A DNA stretch of 64,000 bases. Source: Sphingopyxis sp. (lineage in GTDB: Bacteria; Pseudomonadota; Alphaproteobacteria; Sphingomonadales; Sphingomonadaceae). How positions within the stretch are numbered: position 1 is the first letter of the stretch; every line of letters starts with the position of its first letter. A model generated the notes under the pieces. The model saw only the letters and a program-made list of their open reading frames with translations. It was not told the origin of the DNA and made no database searches. Location: the NCBI GenBank assembly GCA_016793775.1, contig JAEULK010000102.1, positions 27,647-91,646 on the forward strand, read 5' to 3'. Positions 43,244 through 51,333 of this stretch are shown one piece after another. The position numbers and the translations under genes were made by a program.

Positions 43244-43818
43244 GCCAGCGCGCCCATATCGCGTTCAACCAGATCGGGCACGCCCAGCGCGAAATGCGAC
43301 GCCAGCAGCACCGCGCCGCCGTTCGCGCGGTGCGTCGTCACTGCCGCGACCAGCCGCGCCTGCGCCGCATCGTCCATGCCGTTGGCGGGTTCGTCGAGCA
43401 GCCAGATCGGCGCCCCGCTGGCGATTACCCGTACCATCGCGGCGCGCTTGCGCTGCCCGGTCGACAGCATCGTCACCGGCACCTCGGCGAGCGGATGCAG
43501 CCCCATCGCCGCCATCGCGCGGTCGACCGTATGGCCGTCGACGGTGTCGACGCGCGCCCAGAAATCGAGCGCGCGGCGCAGCGGCAATTCGGCGTCGAGC
43601 GCCGCCGCCTCGTCGATCAGCGCGACGCGGCCGAAGCGTTCGACCGTCCCCGCGGCGGCGCGCAGCAGCCCCGCCGCGACGCGGATCAGGCTCGACTTGC
43701 CCGCCCCGTTCGGGCCGCGCAGCCACAGCGCTTCGCCCGGTGCCAACGACAGAGACAGGTCTTCGAACAGCAGCCGATCGCCGCGAATGCACGCCACCCT
43801 GTCGAGCCGCAGCAACAT
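43240..43818 (-). CDS. ccmA: Heme ABC exporter ATP-binding protein CcmA
   Basis: A 192-residue ABC ATPase. Walker A is GPNGAGKSSL, the signature is LSTGQRKRAAMVR, and Walker B is IWLLDEPANGMDD. Its small size and its pairing with the CcmB permease identify it. The start MLLRLDRVAC lies two bases beyond the stop of the zincin gene; a longer upstream reading is not conserved. ATP hydrolysis by CcmA drives release of heme-loaded CcmE. Confidence 0.93.
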   Translation of the reverse strand: MLLRLDRVACIRGDRLLFEDLSLSLAPGEALWLRGPNGAGKSSLIRVAAGLLRAAAGTVERFGRVALIDEAAALDAELPLRRALDFWARVDTVDGHTVDRAMAAMGLHPLAEVPVTMLSTGQRKRAAMVRVIASGAPIWLLDEPANGMDDAAQARLVAAVTTHRANGGAVLLASHFALGVPDLVERDMGALA

Positions 43819-43820
43819 GC

Positions 43821-44249
43821 TCACGCCATATCTTCCAGCGCGTGCATATCGTCGTCGGAGAAGCCGAAATGATGCCCGATCTCGTGGATCAGCACATGGC
43901 GTACCAGCCAGTCGAGCCTTTCGCCGCCCTCGATCCATTCGACCAGGATCGGGATGCGATACAGCGTCACGCGGTCGGGCATGCCGCCGCTGGCATCGAT
44001 GCTGCGCTCGGTCAGCGGGCGGCCCTCGTACAGGCCGGTGAGGTCATAAGGATGCTCGATATCGAGCGACTTCAGCATCTCTTCGTCTGCGAATTCTTCG
44101 ATCGCGACTACGACGTCCCGGATATGCGGCGCGAACACTGCGGGCAGGCTGTCGAGCGCCGCCTCGGCCATCGCGAACAGCGCATCGGCATCGGGGGCCA
44201 TGCCGGTCCAGCCGGCGGGAAGTGAGGAAAGGGCGGTCTTGTCGCTCAT
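43821..44249 (-). CDS. Metallopeptidase family protein (zincin-like)
   Basis: A 142-residue protein with a zinc-protease motif [13 protein letters not shown], the HExxH at residues 122-126, close to the C-terminus. The family is small, cytosolic and mostly uncharacterised, and is frequently encoded beside ccmAB in Alphaproteobacteria by my recollection. No signal peptide is present. The start [11 protein letters not shown] was chosen on conservation. It is the first gene of the zincin-ccmA-ccmB run and is divergent from the pterin dehydratase gene. Confidence 0.88.
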   Translation of the reverse strand: MSDKTALSSLPAGWTGMAPDADALFAMAEAALDSLPAVFAPHIRDVVVAIEEFADEEMLKSLDIEHPYDLTGLYEGRPLTERSIDASGGMPDRVTLYRIPILVEWIEGGERLDWLVRHVLIHEIGHHFGFSDDDMHALEDMA

Positions 44250-44301
44250 CGCGCCCTTCCTTATGGCGGGCGTGGCAGCTTGGCCAGCGGGAGAAGAAGA
44301 G

Positions 44302-44589
44302 ATGGTCCAGAAACTCGACGACGCGGCGCGCGACGCCCTGCTGGCTCGCTTCCCCGACTGGACGCACGAGCCGCAGCGCGACGCGATCAGGCGCCGCTTC
44401 CAATTCGACGATTTCGCGCAGGCCTTCGGCTTCATGGCCAGCGTCGCGATCATCGCCGAGAAGATGGATCATCACCCCGAATGGTCGAACGTGTATAACC
44501 GCGTCGATATATTGCTGACCACGCACGACGCTGACGGGCTGTCGGACCGGGACGCGAAGCTGGCCGAGGCGATCGAAGGGTTGCTGTAG
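44302..44589 (+). CDS. phhB: 4a-hydroxytetrahydrobiopterin dehydratase
   Basis: A 95-residue pterin-4a-carbinolamine dehydratase. The signature [20 protein letters not shown] with the His pair and the following [12 protein letters not shown] are diagnostic. It regenerates the pterin cofactor of aromatic amino-acid hydroxylases. The short ATG start ([11 protein letters not shown]) gives the normal length; a longer reading overlaps the divergent zincin gene. No phenylalanine hydroxylase gene is adjacent, so a role with another pterin enzyme, or the moonlighting role known for the family, is open. Confidence 0.93.
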   Translation: MVQKLDDAARDALLARFPDWTHEPQRDAIRRRFQFDDFAQAFGFMASVAIIAEKMDHHPEWSNVYNRVDILLTTHDADGLSDRDAKLAEAIEGLL

Positions 44590-44679
44590 CCTCCTTCGTG
44601 GGCGACGGGCGTTGTTGTTTTCTTGCGCTGTGCCGTATCACCCTTACAAGCAGCCGAAAGCATAAGGGGAGCCCATCGC

Positions 44680-46077
44680 ATGTCGAACAGCCTGCTGCGC
44701 CGCAAAGCTATCGTTCCCGAAAAGCAGGAGGGGCAGGGGCTGACGCGCACGCTCGGCTGGCCGCATCTGGTGGCCTTGGGCGTCGGCGCGATCGTCGGCA
44801 CCGGCATTTTGACGCTGATCGGCGTCGGCGCCGACAAGGCGGGGCCAGCGGTCATCCTGTCCTTTGCCGTCGCGGGCCTGATCTGTGCCTGCGCCGCGCT
44901 CGCCTATGCCGAAATGGCGACGATGGTCCCCGCCTCGGGCAGCGCCTATACCTACTCCTATGTCGTGATCGGCGAACTCATCGCGTGGATCGTCGGGTGG
45001 AGCCTGATCCTCGAATATTCGCTGGTGGTCAGTGCGGTCGCGGTCGGCTGGTCGGGTTATGCGGCGCCCTTGCTCGAGGCGTCCGTCGGCGTGCCGATGG
45101 CCTTGATGCAGGGACCCGAGCTGGGCGGCATCGTCAACCTGCCCGCCATCGCGATCATCGCGATCGTCGCGGGCATGCTGCTGTTCGGCACGCGCGAAAG
45201 CGCGACGGTCAATGCGGTCCTGGTGGTCGTCAAGATCATCGCGCTCACGGTGTTCGTCGCGGTGGCGCTGCCCGCCTTCGACGCGGCGAACCTCGAACCC
45301 TTCAGCCCCTTCGGTTTCGCCAAGCATATCGGTCCCGACGGCGTCGAGCGCGGAGTGATGGCCGCGGCGGCTATCATCTTTTTCGCCTTTTACGGCTTCG
45401 ACGCCATTGCCACCGCGGCCGAGGAAACGAAGAACCCCGACCGCGATCTCAAGATCGGGATCGTCGGATCGATGCTCGTCTGCGTGCTGATCTATATTGC
45501 CGTCGCGGTCGCGGCGGTCGGCGCGATTTCGTACAGCAAATTCGCCAATAGCCCCGAACCGCTGGCGCTGATCCTGCGCGATCTCGGCAGCCCGAACGCA
45601 GCCTATTATCTCGGCGTCTCGGCGGTGATCGCGCTGCCGACGGTGATTCTGGCGTTTTTCTATGGCCAGAGCCGTATCTTCTTCACCATGGCGCGCGACG
45701 GTTTGCTGCCCAAGGGGCTTGCCAAGCTGTCGTCGCGCGGGTCGCCGGTCCGCATCACCATCTTCACCGCGATCATCGTCGCGGTGCTGGCGGGCTTCAT
45801 TCCGCTCGACGAACTCGCGGCACTCGCCAATGCGGGTACGCTCGCGGCCTTCACTGCGGTGTCGATCTGCATGCTGATCATGCGCGTGCGCGCGCCCGAT
45901 GCACCGCGCACCTTCCGCGCGCCGCTGCCCTGGGTGGTCGGCGGAATCGCGGTGCTGGGGTGCCTCTATCTGTTCATCAGCCTGCCGGCGCAGACGCAGA
46001 TCTGGTTCTTCATCTGGAATATCGCCGGGCTTGGGGTTTATTTCCTCTATGCCCGGCGAAATGCCATCGTCGGCTGA
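44680..46077 (+). CDS. APC-superfamily amino-acid permease (cationic amino-acid transporter type)
   Basis: About 465 residues with about twelve membrane segments. The N-terminal LVALGVGAIVGTGILTLIGV is the APC substrate-binding helix with the GxGIxT motif. Other typical segments are AALAYAEMATMVPASGSAYT and AIIFFAFYGFDAIATAAEET. It resembles YfnA/CAT-type transporters for branched or cationic amino acids. AAGGGGA precedes the ATG. Its stop codon is only a few bases from the convergent zinc-ribbon gene. Confidence 0.92.
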   Translation: MSNSLLRRKAIVPEKQEGQGLTRTLGWPHLVALGVGAIVGTGILTLIGVGADKAGPAVILSFAVAGLICACAALAYAEMATMVPASGSAYTYSYVVIGELIAWIVGWSLILEYSLVVSAVAVGWSGYAAPLLEASVGVPMALMQGPELGGIVNLPAIAIIAIVAGMLLFGTRESATVNAVLVVVKIIALTVFVAVALPAFDAANLEPFSPFGFAKHIGPDGVERGVMAAAAIIFFAFYGFDAIATAAEETKNPDRDLKIGIVGSMLVCVLIYIAVAVAAVGAISYSKFANSPEPLALILRDLGSPNAAYYLGVSAVIALPTVILAFFYGQSRIFFTMARDGLLPKGLAKLSSRGSPVRITIFTAIIVAVLAGFIPLDELAALANAGTLAAFTAVSICMLIMRVRAPDAPRTFRAPLPWVVGGIAVLGCLYLFISLPAQTQIWFFIWNIAGLGVYFLYARRNAIVG

Positions 46078-46080
46078 GCG

Positions 46081-46410
46081 TCAGTCGAACAATTCGCTGA
46101 GGAAGCTCTTCTTGTAATTCTTCTTGTACGGCTTGCCATGATGGCGGTCGTCATAGCCTCGCTCGCCGCCGCGATAATCCTGTTCACGATATTGCGGCTG
46201 CTGCGGGGGCGGGGGTGCGGCCTGCGGCGCGGGCGTGCTCGCCCCCTCGCTGCGTTCGATGATCTTGTCGAGTTCGCCGCGGTCGAGCCAGACGCCGCGG
46301 CATTGCGGGCAATAATCGATCTCGATTCCCTGCCGTTCGGACATCGTCAGATTCACGCGGCAGGTCGGGCAAAGCAGCCCTTGGGCGTCGGTCACAGTGG
46401 TTCCTTTCAT
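46081..46410 (-). CDS. Zinc-ribbon (zf-TFIIB type) protein
   Basis: A 109-residue protein. The N-terminal ribbon has C14, C17, C34 and C37 (LLCPTCRVNL ... DYCPQCRGVWLDRGELDKI), the standard zf-TFIIB pattern in bacteria. It is followed by a low-complexity Pro/Gln/Tyr/Arg/Gly stretch and a basic tail, HGKPYKKNYKKSFLSELFD. The function of this family is unknown. The start MKGTTVTDAQ was chosen because the upstream reading is not conserved. Confidence 0.88.
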   Translation of the reverse strand: MKGTTVTDAQGLLCPTCRVNLTMSERQGIEIDYCPQCRGVWLDRGELDKIIERSEGASTPAPQAAPPPPQQPQYREQDYRGGERGYDDRHHGKPYKKNYKKSFLSELFD

Positions 46411-46532
46411 ACGAAGGGCGGCCAGAACGACCGCCACCTCATCTGAACGTCGATCGTCGATTTGCGTTCCCCGAACAGGAAAGGCTCCGCCGCCGCCCAC
46501 GGGAGCGGGGTCAGTGGGGTGCAGCGCTGTCT

Positions 46533-46742
46533 TCAGCGTTCGGTTTCAAAGGCGAGCAGGTCGCCGGGCTGACAATCCAGTTCCATGCAGATCGCCTCCA
46601 GCGTCGAAAAGCGCATTGCCTTGGCCTTGCCGGTCTTCAGGATCGACAGATTGGCCAGGGTGATGCCGATGCGATCGGACAGGTCGGTCAGGGTCATCCG
46701 CCTGGCGTGGAGCAGCTCGTCCAGTTTCACGACGATCGCCAT
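46533..46742 (-). CDS. XRE/Cro-type helix-turn-helix regulator
   Basis: A 69-residue DNA-binding domain (MTLTDLSDRIGITLANLSIL then KTGKAKAMRFSTLEAICMEL) of the short YozG/Cro type without an effector domain. It begins at the last base of the DUF2975 membrane-protein gene, a coupling commonly seen for this pair. It probably autoregulates through the TATCG boxes at 47291-47357. The membrane partner may modulate it. Confidence 0.93.
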   Translation of the reverse strand: MAIVVKLDELLHARRMTLTDLSDRIGITLANLSILKTGKAKAMRFSTLEAICMELDCQPGDLLAFETER

Positions 46743-47269
46743 CAGACGGTCCCTTCCAGCTCGTCGCGCATCGCCGCGCCCTGTTCAAACACCGCCGCGA
46801 GGACGAAGGCGAGCAGGATCGCGAGAATGTTGGTGAGGTCGATGCCGCCCATATTGGCGAATTCGCTGTGTCCCGCGGCGACACTGCTCGCGATCATGTG
46901 CAACGGGATCGCCAGCAATTGCGCCGCGACGAGGCTCCAGCCGGTGCGGCGGAGGCGCCGCGCGTTCGCCGGGATGAAGGGATCGCCGGTTGCGGCGCTC
47001 GCGACCATCGCCTGCAACTGGCGCAGCACGAAGGCGGCGACCCCGAGGATCGCCGCCAGTACGGCCATCATCCAGAGCAGTCGCGGCTGGATGATCCCGG
47101 GGTCGATGAAGATCTTGCTGTTCTTGAGTTCGACCATGATGTCGGGCCAGGCGGCAACCAGCCCTACGCTGACGGCCAGCACGAGCAGCGCCGCCGCCGC
47201 GACTAGCCCGAGCATCAGCCAGAGGAGACCGCGCGTGACGCCAAGCAGGGTGGAATGTTGAGCAGGCAT
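46742..47269 (-). CDS. DUF2975 domain membrane protein
   Basis: A 175-residue protein with four predicted transmembrane helices (GLLWLMLGLVAAAALLVLAV, then WMMAVLAAILGVAAFVL, LVAAQLLAIPLHMIASSVAA and NILAILLAFVLAAVFEQGAA). This is the usual shape of DUF2975, found next to small XRE regulators. Function unknown. It overlaps the regulator gene by one base. Upstream lies a cluster of repeated TATCG boxes. Confidence 0.88.
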   Translation of the reverse strand: MPAQHSTLLGVTRGLLWLMLGLVAAAALLVLAVSVGLVAAWPDIMVELKNSKIFIDPGIIQPRLLWMMAVLAAILGVAAFVLRQLQAMVASAATGDPFIPANARRLRRTGWSLVAAQLLAIPLHMIASSVAAGHSEFANMGGIDLTNILAILLAFVLAAVFEQGAAMRDELEGTV

Positions 47270-47290
47270 ATCGTTCTCCGATAGGTTTCT

Positions 47291-47357
47291 TATCGAAGAA
47301 CAATATATCGATTCGCCCTTATCGTCAATCGATATTATCGAAAAACGATATTTATCG
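47291..47357. promoter_or_regulatory. Cluster of TATCG boxes upstream of the DUF2975/XRE operon
   Basis: TATCG or its complement occurs at 47291, 47306, 47320, 47336, 47346 and 47353, including the perfect inverted repeat TATCGAAAAACGATA (47336-47350). It fills the gap between the convergently placed DUF2218 stop and the DUF2975 start. It is likely the operator of the XRE regulator. Confidence 0.6.
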
Positions 47358-47359
47358 CG

Positions 47360-47680
47360 TCAAGCTGCCCGCCAGTCGAAGCTCAGCGGCGCCTCGCGGA
47401 AGGCGAACCGGTCGATGTGGCGCGCCACCGCGCCCTGTAATCCCTCGAGCTGTCCGGCCACGCTGGCGTCGATGCGTACCTCCAACGCGTCGGCCTTGGC
47501 ATCGAAGGTGACGAGCCCGTCGCCCGGCCAGTCGGCGCCGCGCGCATCGCGGGGGAAGGTCACGGTGCCATGGTCGGCGGTGAATTGGACGCTCAGATTA
47601 TGCTGCCAATGCTTGCACAGCTGTTGCAGATATTTGCTGGCGTGCGCGGTGGGCACGCTGGCGGTCGCCGATATCGTCAT
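47360..47680 (-). CDS. DUF2218 domain-containing protein
   Basis: A 106-residue protein recognisable as DUF2218 by YLQQLCKHWQHNLSVQFTAD and RIDASVAGQLEGLQGAVARH with the following FAFREAPLSFDW. The domain is found alone or fused to siderophore-interacting ferric reductases, so a role in iron metabolism is likely but not defined. It lies 12 bases behind the YqjI-like PadR regulator gene and is presumably controlled by it. Confidence 0.9.
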   Translation of the reverse strand: MTISATASVPTAHASKYLQQLCKHWQHNLSVQFTADHGTVTFPRDARGADWPGDGLVTFDAKADALEVRIDASVAGQLEGLQGAVARHIDRFAFREAPLSFDWRAA

Positions 47681-47692
47681 GCGCGATGCTCC

Positions 47693-48289
47693 TTACAGCC
47701 GTTCGATTTTCTGCGCCGCTTCGTCGATCAGTGCGACGACCTGGTGCAGCGTCGCTTCGTCGATGTCGCGGTCGCCGAGGCGGTTGACCAGCACATTGCG
47801 CAGATTGCCCATGGCGCGGCGGACCGAACCGCTGTCGGTGCGCTGGCGCTCTTCGCCGACCGCAGTGAGCCGGGCGATCAGCGCCTCGACCAGATTCTGG
47901 TTGGCGTCGAGTTCGGCCCGACCCTCCGGCGTGATCGCGAACAATTTTTTGACGCCGTCGCTGTCCTGCGCCGCGATCTGTCCCATGTCGCCCAGCAGGG
48001 TGAGAGTGGGGTAGATCACGCCGGGGCTCGGCGCATAGGCGCCGCCGGTCAGCTCCTCGATGCGGCGGATCAGGTCGTAACCGTGCCGCGGTTCGTCGGC
48101 GATAAGCTTCAGCAGGACCAGCCGCAGTTCGCCGCTGTCGAACATCCGGCGGCGCGAGCCGCGCTCGCCATCGTCGCTGCGGCCATGCCGACCGCCGAAA
48201 CCGCGTCCGTGACCGAAATGGCGACCGCCGCGGTGCATCGCATGGCGGTGACCGCAGCCGCGCCCGCCCATCGTTCCATAAAATATCAT
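47693..48289 (-). CDS. PadR-family regulator, YqjI-like
   Basis: A 198-residue regulator with a His/Gly/Arg-rich N-terminal tail (about residues 9-40) and a PadR winged helix with GELRLVLLKLIADEPRHGYD and the following TGGAYAPSPGVIYPTLTLL. Architecture and sequence match E. coli YqjI, a nickel-responsive repressor of the ferric reductase gene yqjH, whose N-terminal tail also carries metal-binding residues. Here the partner gene is DUF2218, a domain found fused to YqjH-like reductases. A metal-sensing iron-homeostasis role is therefore inferred. A perfect TAAGATATATCTTA palindrome lies 36 bases upstream. Confidence 0.9.
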   Translation of the reverse strand: MIFYGTMGGRGCGHRHAMHRGGRHFGHGRGFGGRHGRSDDGERGSRRRMFDSGELRLVLLKLIADEPRHGYDLIRRIEELTGGAYAPSPGVIYPTLTLLGDMGQIAAQDSDGVKKLFAITPEGRAELDANQNLVEALIARLTAVGEERQRTDSGSVRRAMGNLRNVLVNRLGDRDIDEATLHQVVALIDEAAQKIERL

Positions 48290-48324
48290 AATCTTATATT
48301 CCTTAGATTGATTCTAGATAGCTC

Positions 48325-48338
48325 TAAGATATATCTTA
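48325..48338. promoter_or_regulatory. Palindromic operator upstream of the YqjI-like gene
   Basis: TAAGATATATCTTA is a perfect 14-bp palindrome in a strongly AT-rich stretch that contrasts with its surroundings. A second imperfect one, AATAT-N9-ATATT, overlaps the start region (48282-48300). These are probably autoregulatory binding sites. Confidence 0.6.
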
Positions 48339-48464
48339 TTGCGAAATACACAAGGGGTTGCATGGAATTTTTGATCGCGGCGGATGACGAATAGCGGATA
48401 GCAGGCGTGGCGCCTCGGCGCCTGGCGATAGCGGGATTCCATTGCCGATGCTGGGAAGGGCCGG

Positions 48465-48668
48465 CTAGATATTGTCTTCGTTGGCGAGCGTCAGCAAGCG
48501 CTGCCAATGGCGGCGATCACGACCGTTCAGCCCGCGATCGCCGGCGCGGCGCTCGAGTTCCGTGCGTGTCTTATCGCCATGCTTCAACTGCATCTGCTGC
48601 AGCGCATCGAGGTCGTCTGCAAGGCGCCGCGCGGCCTTTCGACCGCCGAACATTTCCGAAAAACCCAA
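48465..48668 (-). CDS. Small hypothetical protein
   Basis: A 67-residue, highly charged, probably helical cytosolic protein (GFSEMFGGRKAARRLADDL, then ALQQMQLKHGDKTRTELERR). It has no recognised family and no membrane segment. The start is a TTG, supported by an excellent AGGAGGG about five bases upstream. This ribosome-binding site is the main reason to accept the gene. Oddly, no ATG lies near that site. Function unknown. Confidence 0.65.
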   Translation of the reverse strand: MGFSEMFGGRKAARRLADDLDALQQMQLKHGDKTRTELERRAGDRGLNGRDRRHWQRLLTLANEDNI

Positions 48669-49131
48669 TGATCCCTCCTATTTGTCCCCGCAGGATGCAA
48701 AGGGGGGAAATGCATCCAATCCTGATAATCTATCAGATTCGCCGCCGCCTGTCATGCCTCGTTGCACGTTTTATGATGTCGTGACGGCACCAAATCCGGC
48801 CTTTTCCCTTGCATTGCGGCTTGACTTCCCCGGCCGCACCGCTATTGGCGGCCCCGCATTGCCAAGGCTCCGGAGCGATTTGGAGCGGCGGCAATTCCGT
48901 CCGAGACAGTTGGTGAAGGGAATATGCCCTTCTTAATTTCCAGCCGAGACGGGGAACAGTCTTTTTCGGTCGCCCGCCTGCTTGTCAGGTGACGCGGCTT
49001 GACCGACCCCATCGGACATCGCCAGCGCAAAGGACAGGCGGGCCCCGGCTCGCGTCTGGCTTTTGCGTGTTTTAGCCGCCCGGCGGCGCGCGTTTCGGCG
49101 TGCGCATTCGGGCACAGAGTGGAGTATAGGC
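48669..49131. other. Intergenic region with the rplJ promoter and leader
   Basis: About 460 bases without a convincing gene. A TTGACT hexamer (48821-48826) is followed at about 16 bases by TATTGG, a plausible promoter. The 280 or so bases between it and rplJ form a GC-rich leader that may hold the L10-binding autoregulatory structure known in other bacteria. I could not assign the fold by eye. Confidence 0.5.
48821..48848 (+). promoter_or_regulatory. Probable rplJL promoter
   Basis: TTGACT and TATTGG are spaced about 16 bases apart. It is the only good housekeeping-type pair upstream of rplJ. Confidence 0.45.
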
Positions 49132-49647
49132 ATGGATCGTACGGAAAAGGCCGAAGCCGTATCCTCGCTGAACGCTACCCTGTCGTCAGCTGCCTCGGTT
49201 GTGGTCGTCCGCAACCTGGGCATGACCGTCGCTCAGTCGACGGTGCTGCGTCAGCAAATGCGCGATGCCGGGGCCGACTTTCGCGTCACGAAGAACCGTC
49301 TTGCCAAAATCGCGCTCGACGGCACGTCCTACACCGGTCTCGGCGATCTGCTGACCGGTCCCACCGCGCTTGCGACCTCGACCGATCCGGTCGCGGCTGC
49401 CAAGATCGCGGTGGATTTTGCCAAGACCAACCCCAAGCTGGAAATCGTTGGTGGTGGCATGGGTGACGTGGTGCTCGACGTGGCCGGTGTTACCGCACTG
49501 GCTTCGCTTCCCTCGCTCGACGAGCTGCGTGCCAAGATCATCGGTCTGGTGCAGGCTCCGGCCACCAAGGTTGCGCAGATCGTCGCAGCTCCGGCCGGCC
49601 AGTTGGCGCGGGTTTTTGGCGCATATGCCGCCAAAGACGCAGCGTGA
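49132..49647 (+). CDS. rplJ: 50S ribosomal protein L10
   Basis: A 171-residue L10, base of the L7/L12 stalk. The N-terminal MDRTEKAEAVSSLNATLSSA and FRVTKNRLAKIALDGTSY are typical. The ATG follows GGAG; an upstream reading from 49063 is not conserved. It pairs with rplL downstream. It is separated here from rplKA by about 7 kb. Confidence 0.98.
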   Translation: MDRTEKAEAVSSLNATLSSAASVVVVRNLGMTVAQSTVLRQQMRDAGADFRVTKNRLAKIALDGTSYTGLGDLLTGPTALATSTDPVAAAKIAVDFAKTNPKLEIVGGGMGDVVLDVAGVTALASLPSLDELRAKIIGLVQAPATKVAQIVAAPAGQLARVFGAYAAKDAA

Positions 49648-49705
49648 TTTTGAATTAACCCTTGAAACTACCACCGGGATTTCCCGGTTCTGATGGAGAA
49701 TGAAC

Positions 49706-50077
49706 ATGGCTGATCTTGCAAAGATCGTTGAAGAACTATCGACCCTGACCGTCCTGGAAGCGGCTGACCTGTCGAAGATGCTCGAAGAAAAGTGGGGCGT
49801 TTCGGCCGCCGCTGCCGTTGCTGCCGCTCCGGTTGCTGCCGCTGCCGGCCCGGCTGCCGAAGAGCAGACCGAATTCGACGTCATCCTGACCGGTGACGGC
49901 GGCAACAAGATCAACGCGATCAAGGAAGTTCGCGCGATCACCGGCTTGGGTCTCGGCGAAGCCAAGGCGCTCGTCGAAAGCGCCCCGAAGGCGATCAAGG
50001 AAGGCGTCAGCAAAGCCGAAGCCGAGGAGCTCAAGAAGCGCCTCGAAGGCGCCGGCGCGACCGTCGAACTCAAATAA
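49706..50077 (+). CDS. rplL: 50S ribosomal protein L7/L12
   Basis: A 123-residue L7/L12, multicopy stalk protein recruiting translation factors. The N-terminal dimerisation part ([20 protein letters not shown]), the Ala-rich hinge and the C-terminal [20 protein letters not shown] with [15 protein letters not shown] are intact. The second of two nearby ATGs is taken, since GGAGA is correctly spaced for it and family members start MADL. A strong terminator follows instead of read-through into rpoB. Confidence 0.98.
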   Translation: MADLAKIVEELSTLTVLEAADLSKMLEEKWGVSAAAAVAAAPVAAAAGPAAEEQTEFDVILTGDGGNKINAIKEVRAITGLGLGEAKALVESAPKAIKEGVSKAEAEELKKRLEGAGATVELK

Positions 50078-50120
50078 TTCTTCGTCCCGGCTTCTTCGGG
50101 AGCCGGAACAGGGCAATAGG

Positions 50121-50152
50121 AAAAGGGCGGTGCCACAAGGCACCGCCCTTTT
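50121..50152 (+). terminator. Intrinsic terminator of rplJL
   Basis: A perfect 14-bp inverted repeat, AAAAGGGCGGTGCC and GGCACCGCCCTTTT, with an ACAA loop. It is symmetric, so it could act on both strands, including for the membrane-protein gene that ends at 50180. Confidence 0.92.
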
Positions 50153-50179
50153 CTGTTTCCGGATATCGCAGGTGGCTAA

Positions 50180-51202
50180 TCAGCTGCCGGCGAACCCGGG
50201 ACGAAGCCGACCGGGAAAGAGCGGCGCCTGATCGGGGCGGCGCGTCGTCTGTTTGGCAAGCACGGGTTCGGGGCGGTTGGCAATGTCCCATGCACTCGCC
50301 GGCTGGCGGGCGACCTGCGGCTGATCCATCAGGCCGTCATATTCGCTCCGTTCCTTGCGGTCATAGAAACGCGCGCGCTTCAGCCGCTTCTTGAGGGTGA
50401 GGAACGGGTTTTCGGCGGTCGGGCCGACCAGCGCCATCGCTTCGTGGCGCCCCATGCTGCCGCTGGGCGCGGCGGCGAAGGCAGGCGTCGAACGCTGCAT
50501 CGGGGCGGCGGGCGCTGCGAAGACCCGATCTTCGCGAAGGGCATGGGCGGGCTGCGCCGGGGCGACCGGCTCGGGTTCGCGCGCGACCACTGGGGTTGCT
50601 GCGACCGGGGCGACGGGCACGCTTTCATATTCGACCTCGTCCCATTGCTCGCGCGAGCGGCGACGACGGGCGAAGGCCAGACCAGCCCCGCCGACGATCA
50701 GCAGCGCGGCAGCGCCACCGGCGAGTTCCCAAGGGAAGCTATCGCTCGACGCGGCGGTCTGGGTAACCGGCGCGGGTGCCGGATCAACTACGGGCGCGAT
50801 CGGGGTCAGGTTTTCTTCGGGCGATGCGCTGGCGGCGACGGCGGCGACCGCCTCAGCAGGAGCGGCGGCAACGGGCACCGCTGCGACCGGCGCAGCGGTG
50901 CGGGCCACGGCGGCGGGGCGCGATGCGGCTTTCGTTGCCGCGCGCGGCGTCACCTGGGCGACCGGCGCGGGCGCCGGTTCAATATCGACGGGCACGCGGA
51001 TCACCGGTGCGGGCTGCGCGGGGGCTGCGACGGGCGCCGGGGCGACCGTGGGGGCGACTGTCGGCGGCGTCACCGTCGGCACGGTGGCCGGGGGCGCCAC
51101 GGGGGTCGCGGTTTCCTGCGCGAATGCGCTGGTGCTGGACAGGACCAGGAACGCGGCAATCGCGCTCGTGGCGGGGCGGGAGAGGGGGATTTTCTTCGTC
51201 AT
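50180..51202 (-). CDS. Ala/Pro-rich single-pass membrane protein with signal peptide
   Basis: A 340-residue protein with no recognised family. An N-terminal signal peptide (about 1-28, ending SAFAQ) is followed by a low-complexity Pro/Val/Ala/Thr region, then a transmembrane helix (WELAGGAAALLIVGGAGLAF) and a basic stop, ARRRRSR, at about residues 165-190. The cytoplasmic part is again low-complexity and ends with a more ordered segment, PFLTLKKRLKRARFYDRKER. The layout resembles cell-surface anchored proteins but there is no LPxTG-type motif. The start MTKKIPLSRP was chosen because of the signal peptide. Function unknown. Confidence 0.72.
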   Translation of the reverse strand: MTKKIPLSRPATSAIAAFLVLSSTSAFAQETATPVAPPATVPTVTPPTVAPTVAPAPVAAPAQPAPVIRVPVDIEPAPAPVAQVTPRAATKAASRPAAVARTAAPVAAVPVAAAPAEAVAAVAASASPEENLTPIAPVVDPAPAPVTQTAASSDSFPWELAGGAAALLIVGGAGLAFARRRRSREQWDEVEYESVPVAPVAATPVVAREPEPVAPAQPAHALREDRVFAAPAAPMQRSTPAFAAAPSGSMGRHEAMALVGPTAENPFLTLKKRLKRARFYDRKERSEYDGLMDQPQVARQPASAWDIANRPEPVLAKQTTRRPDQAPLFPGRLRPGFAGS

Positions 51203-51333
51203 AGTGAAGGGCCAACGAGCGGCCCGCGAAAAATGCTGCGAAATGAAGCCGATTTTCGCGACGAACCGTGTCCGCTGGACGGCGCGGCGAAGATTCGGAC
51301 TCGTTTCGGCGTGCTGCTGCGTCGGAAATCGGG

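Noticed and set aside
42231-44225. A 664-codon open frame on the plus strand
   Set aside because: Spans a repeat-rich intergenic region and runs antisense to ccmB, ccmA and the zincin gene. The translation is Arg/Pro/Ala low-complexity.
48669-48780. Short open frames in the gap before rplJ
   Set aside because: No ribosome-binding sites, no conserved motifs, and they overlap the probable promoter and leader.
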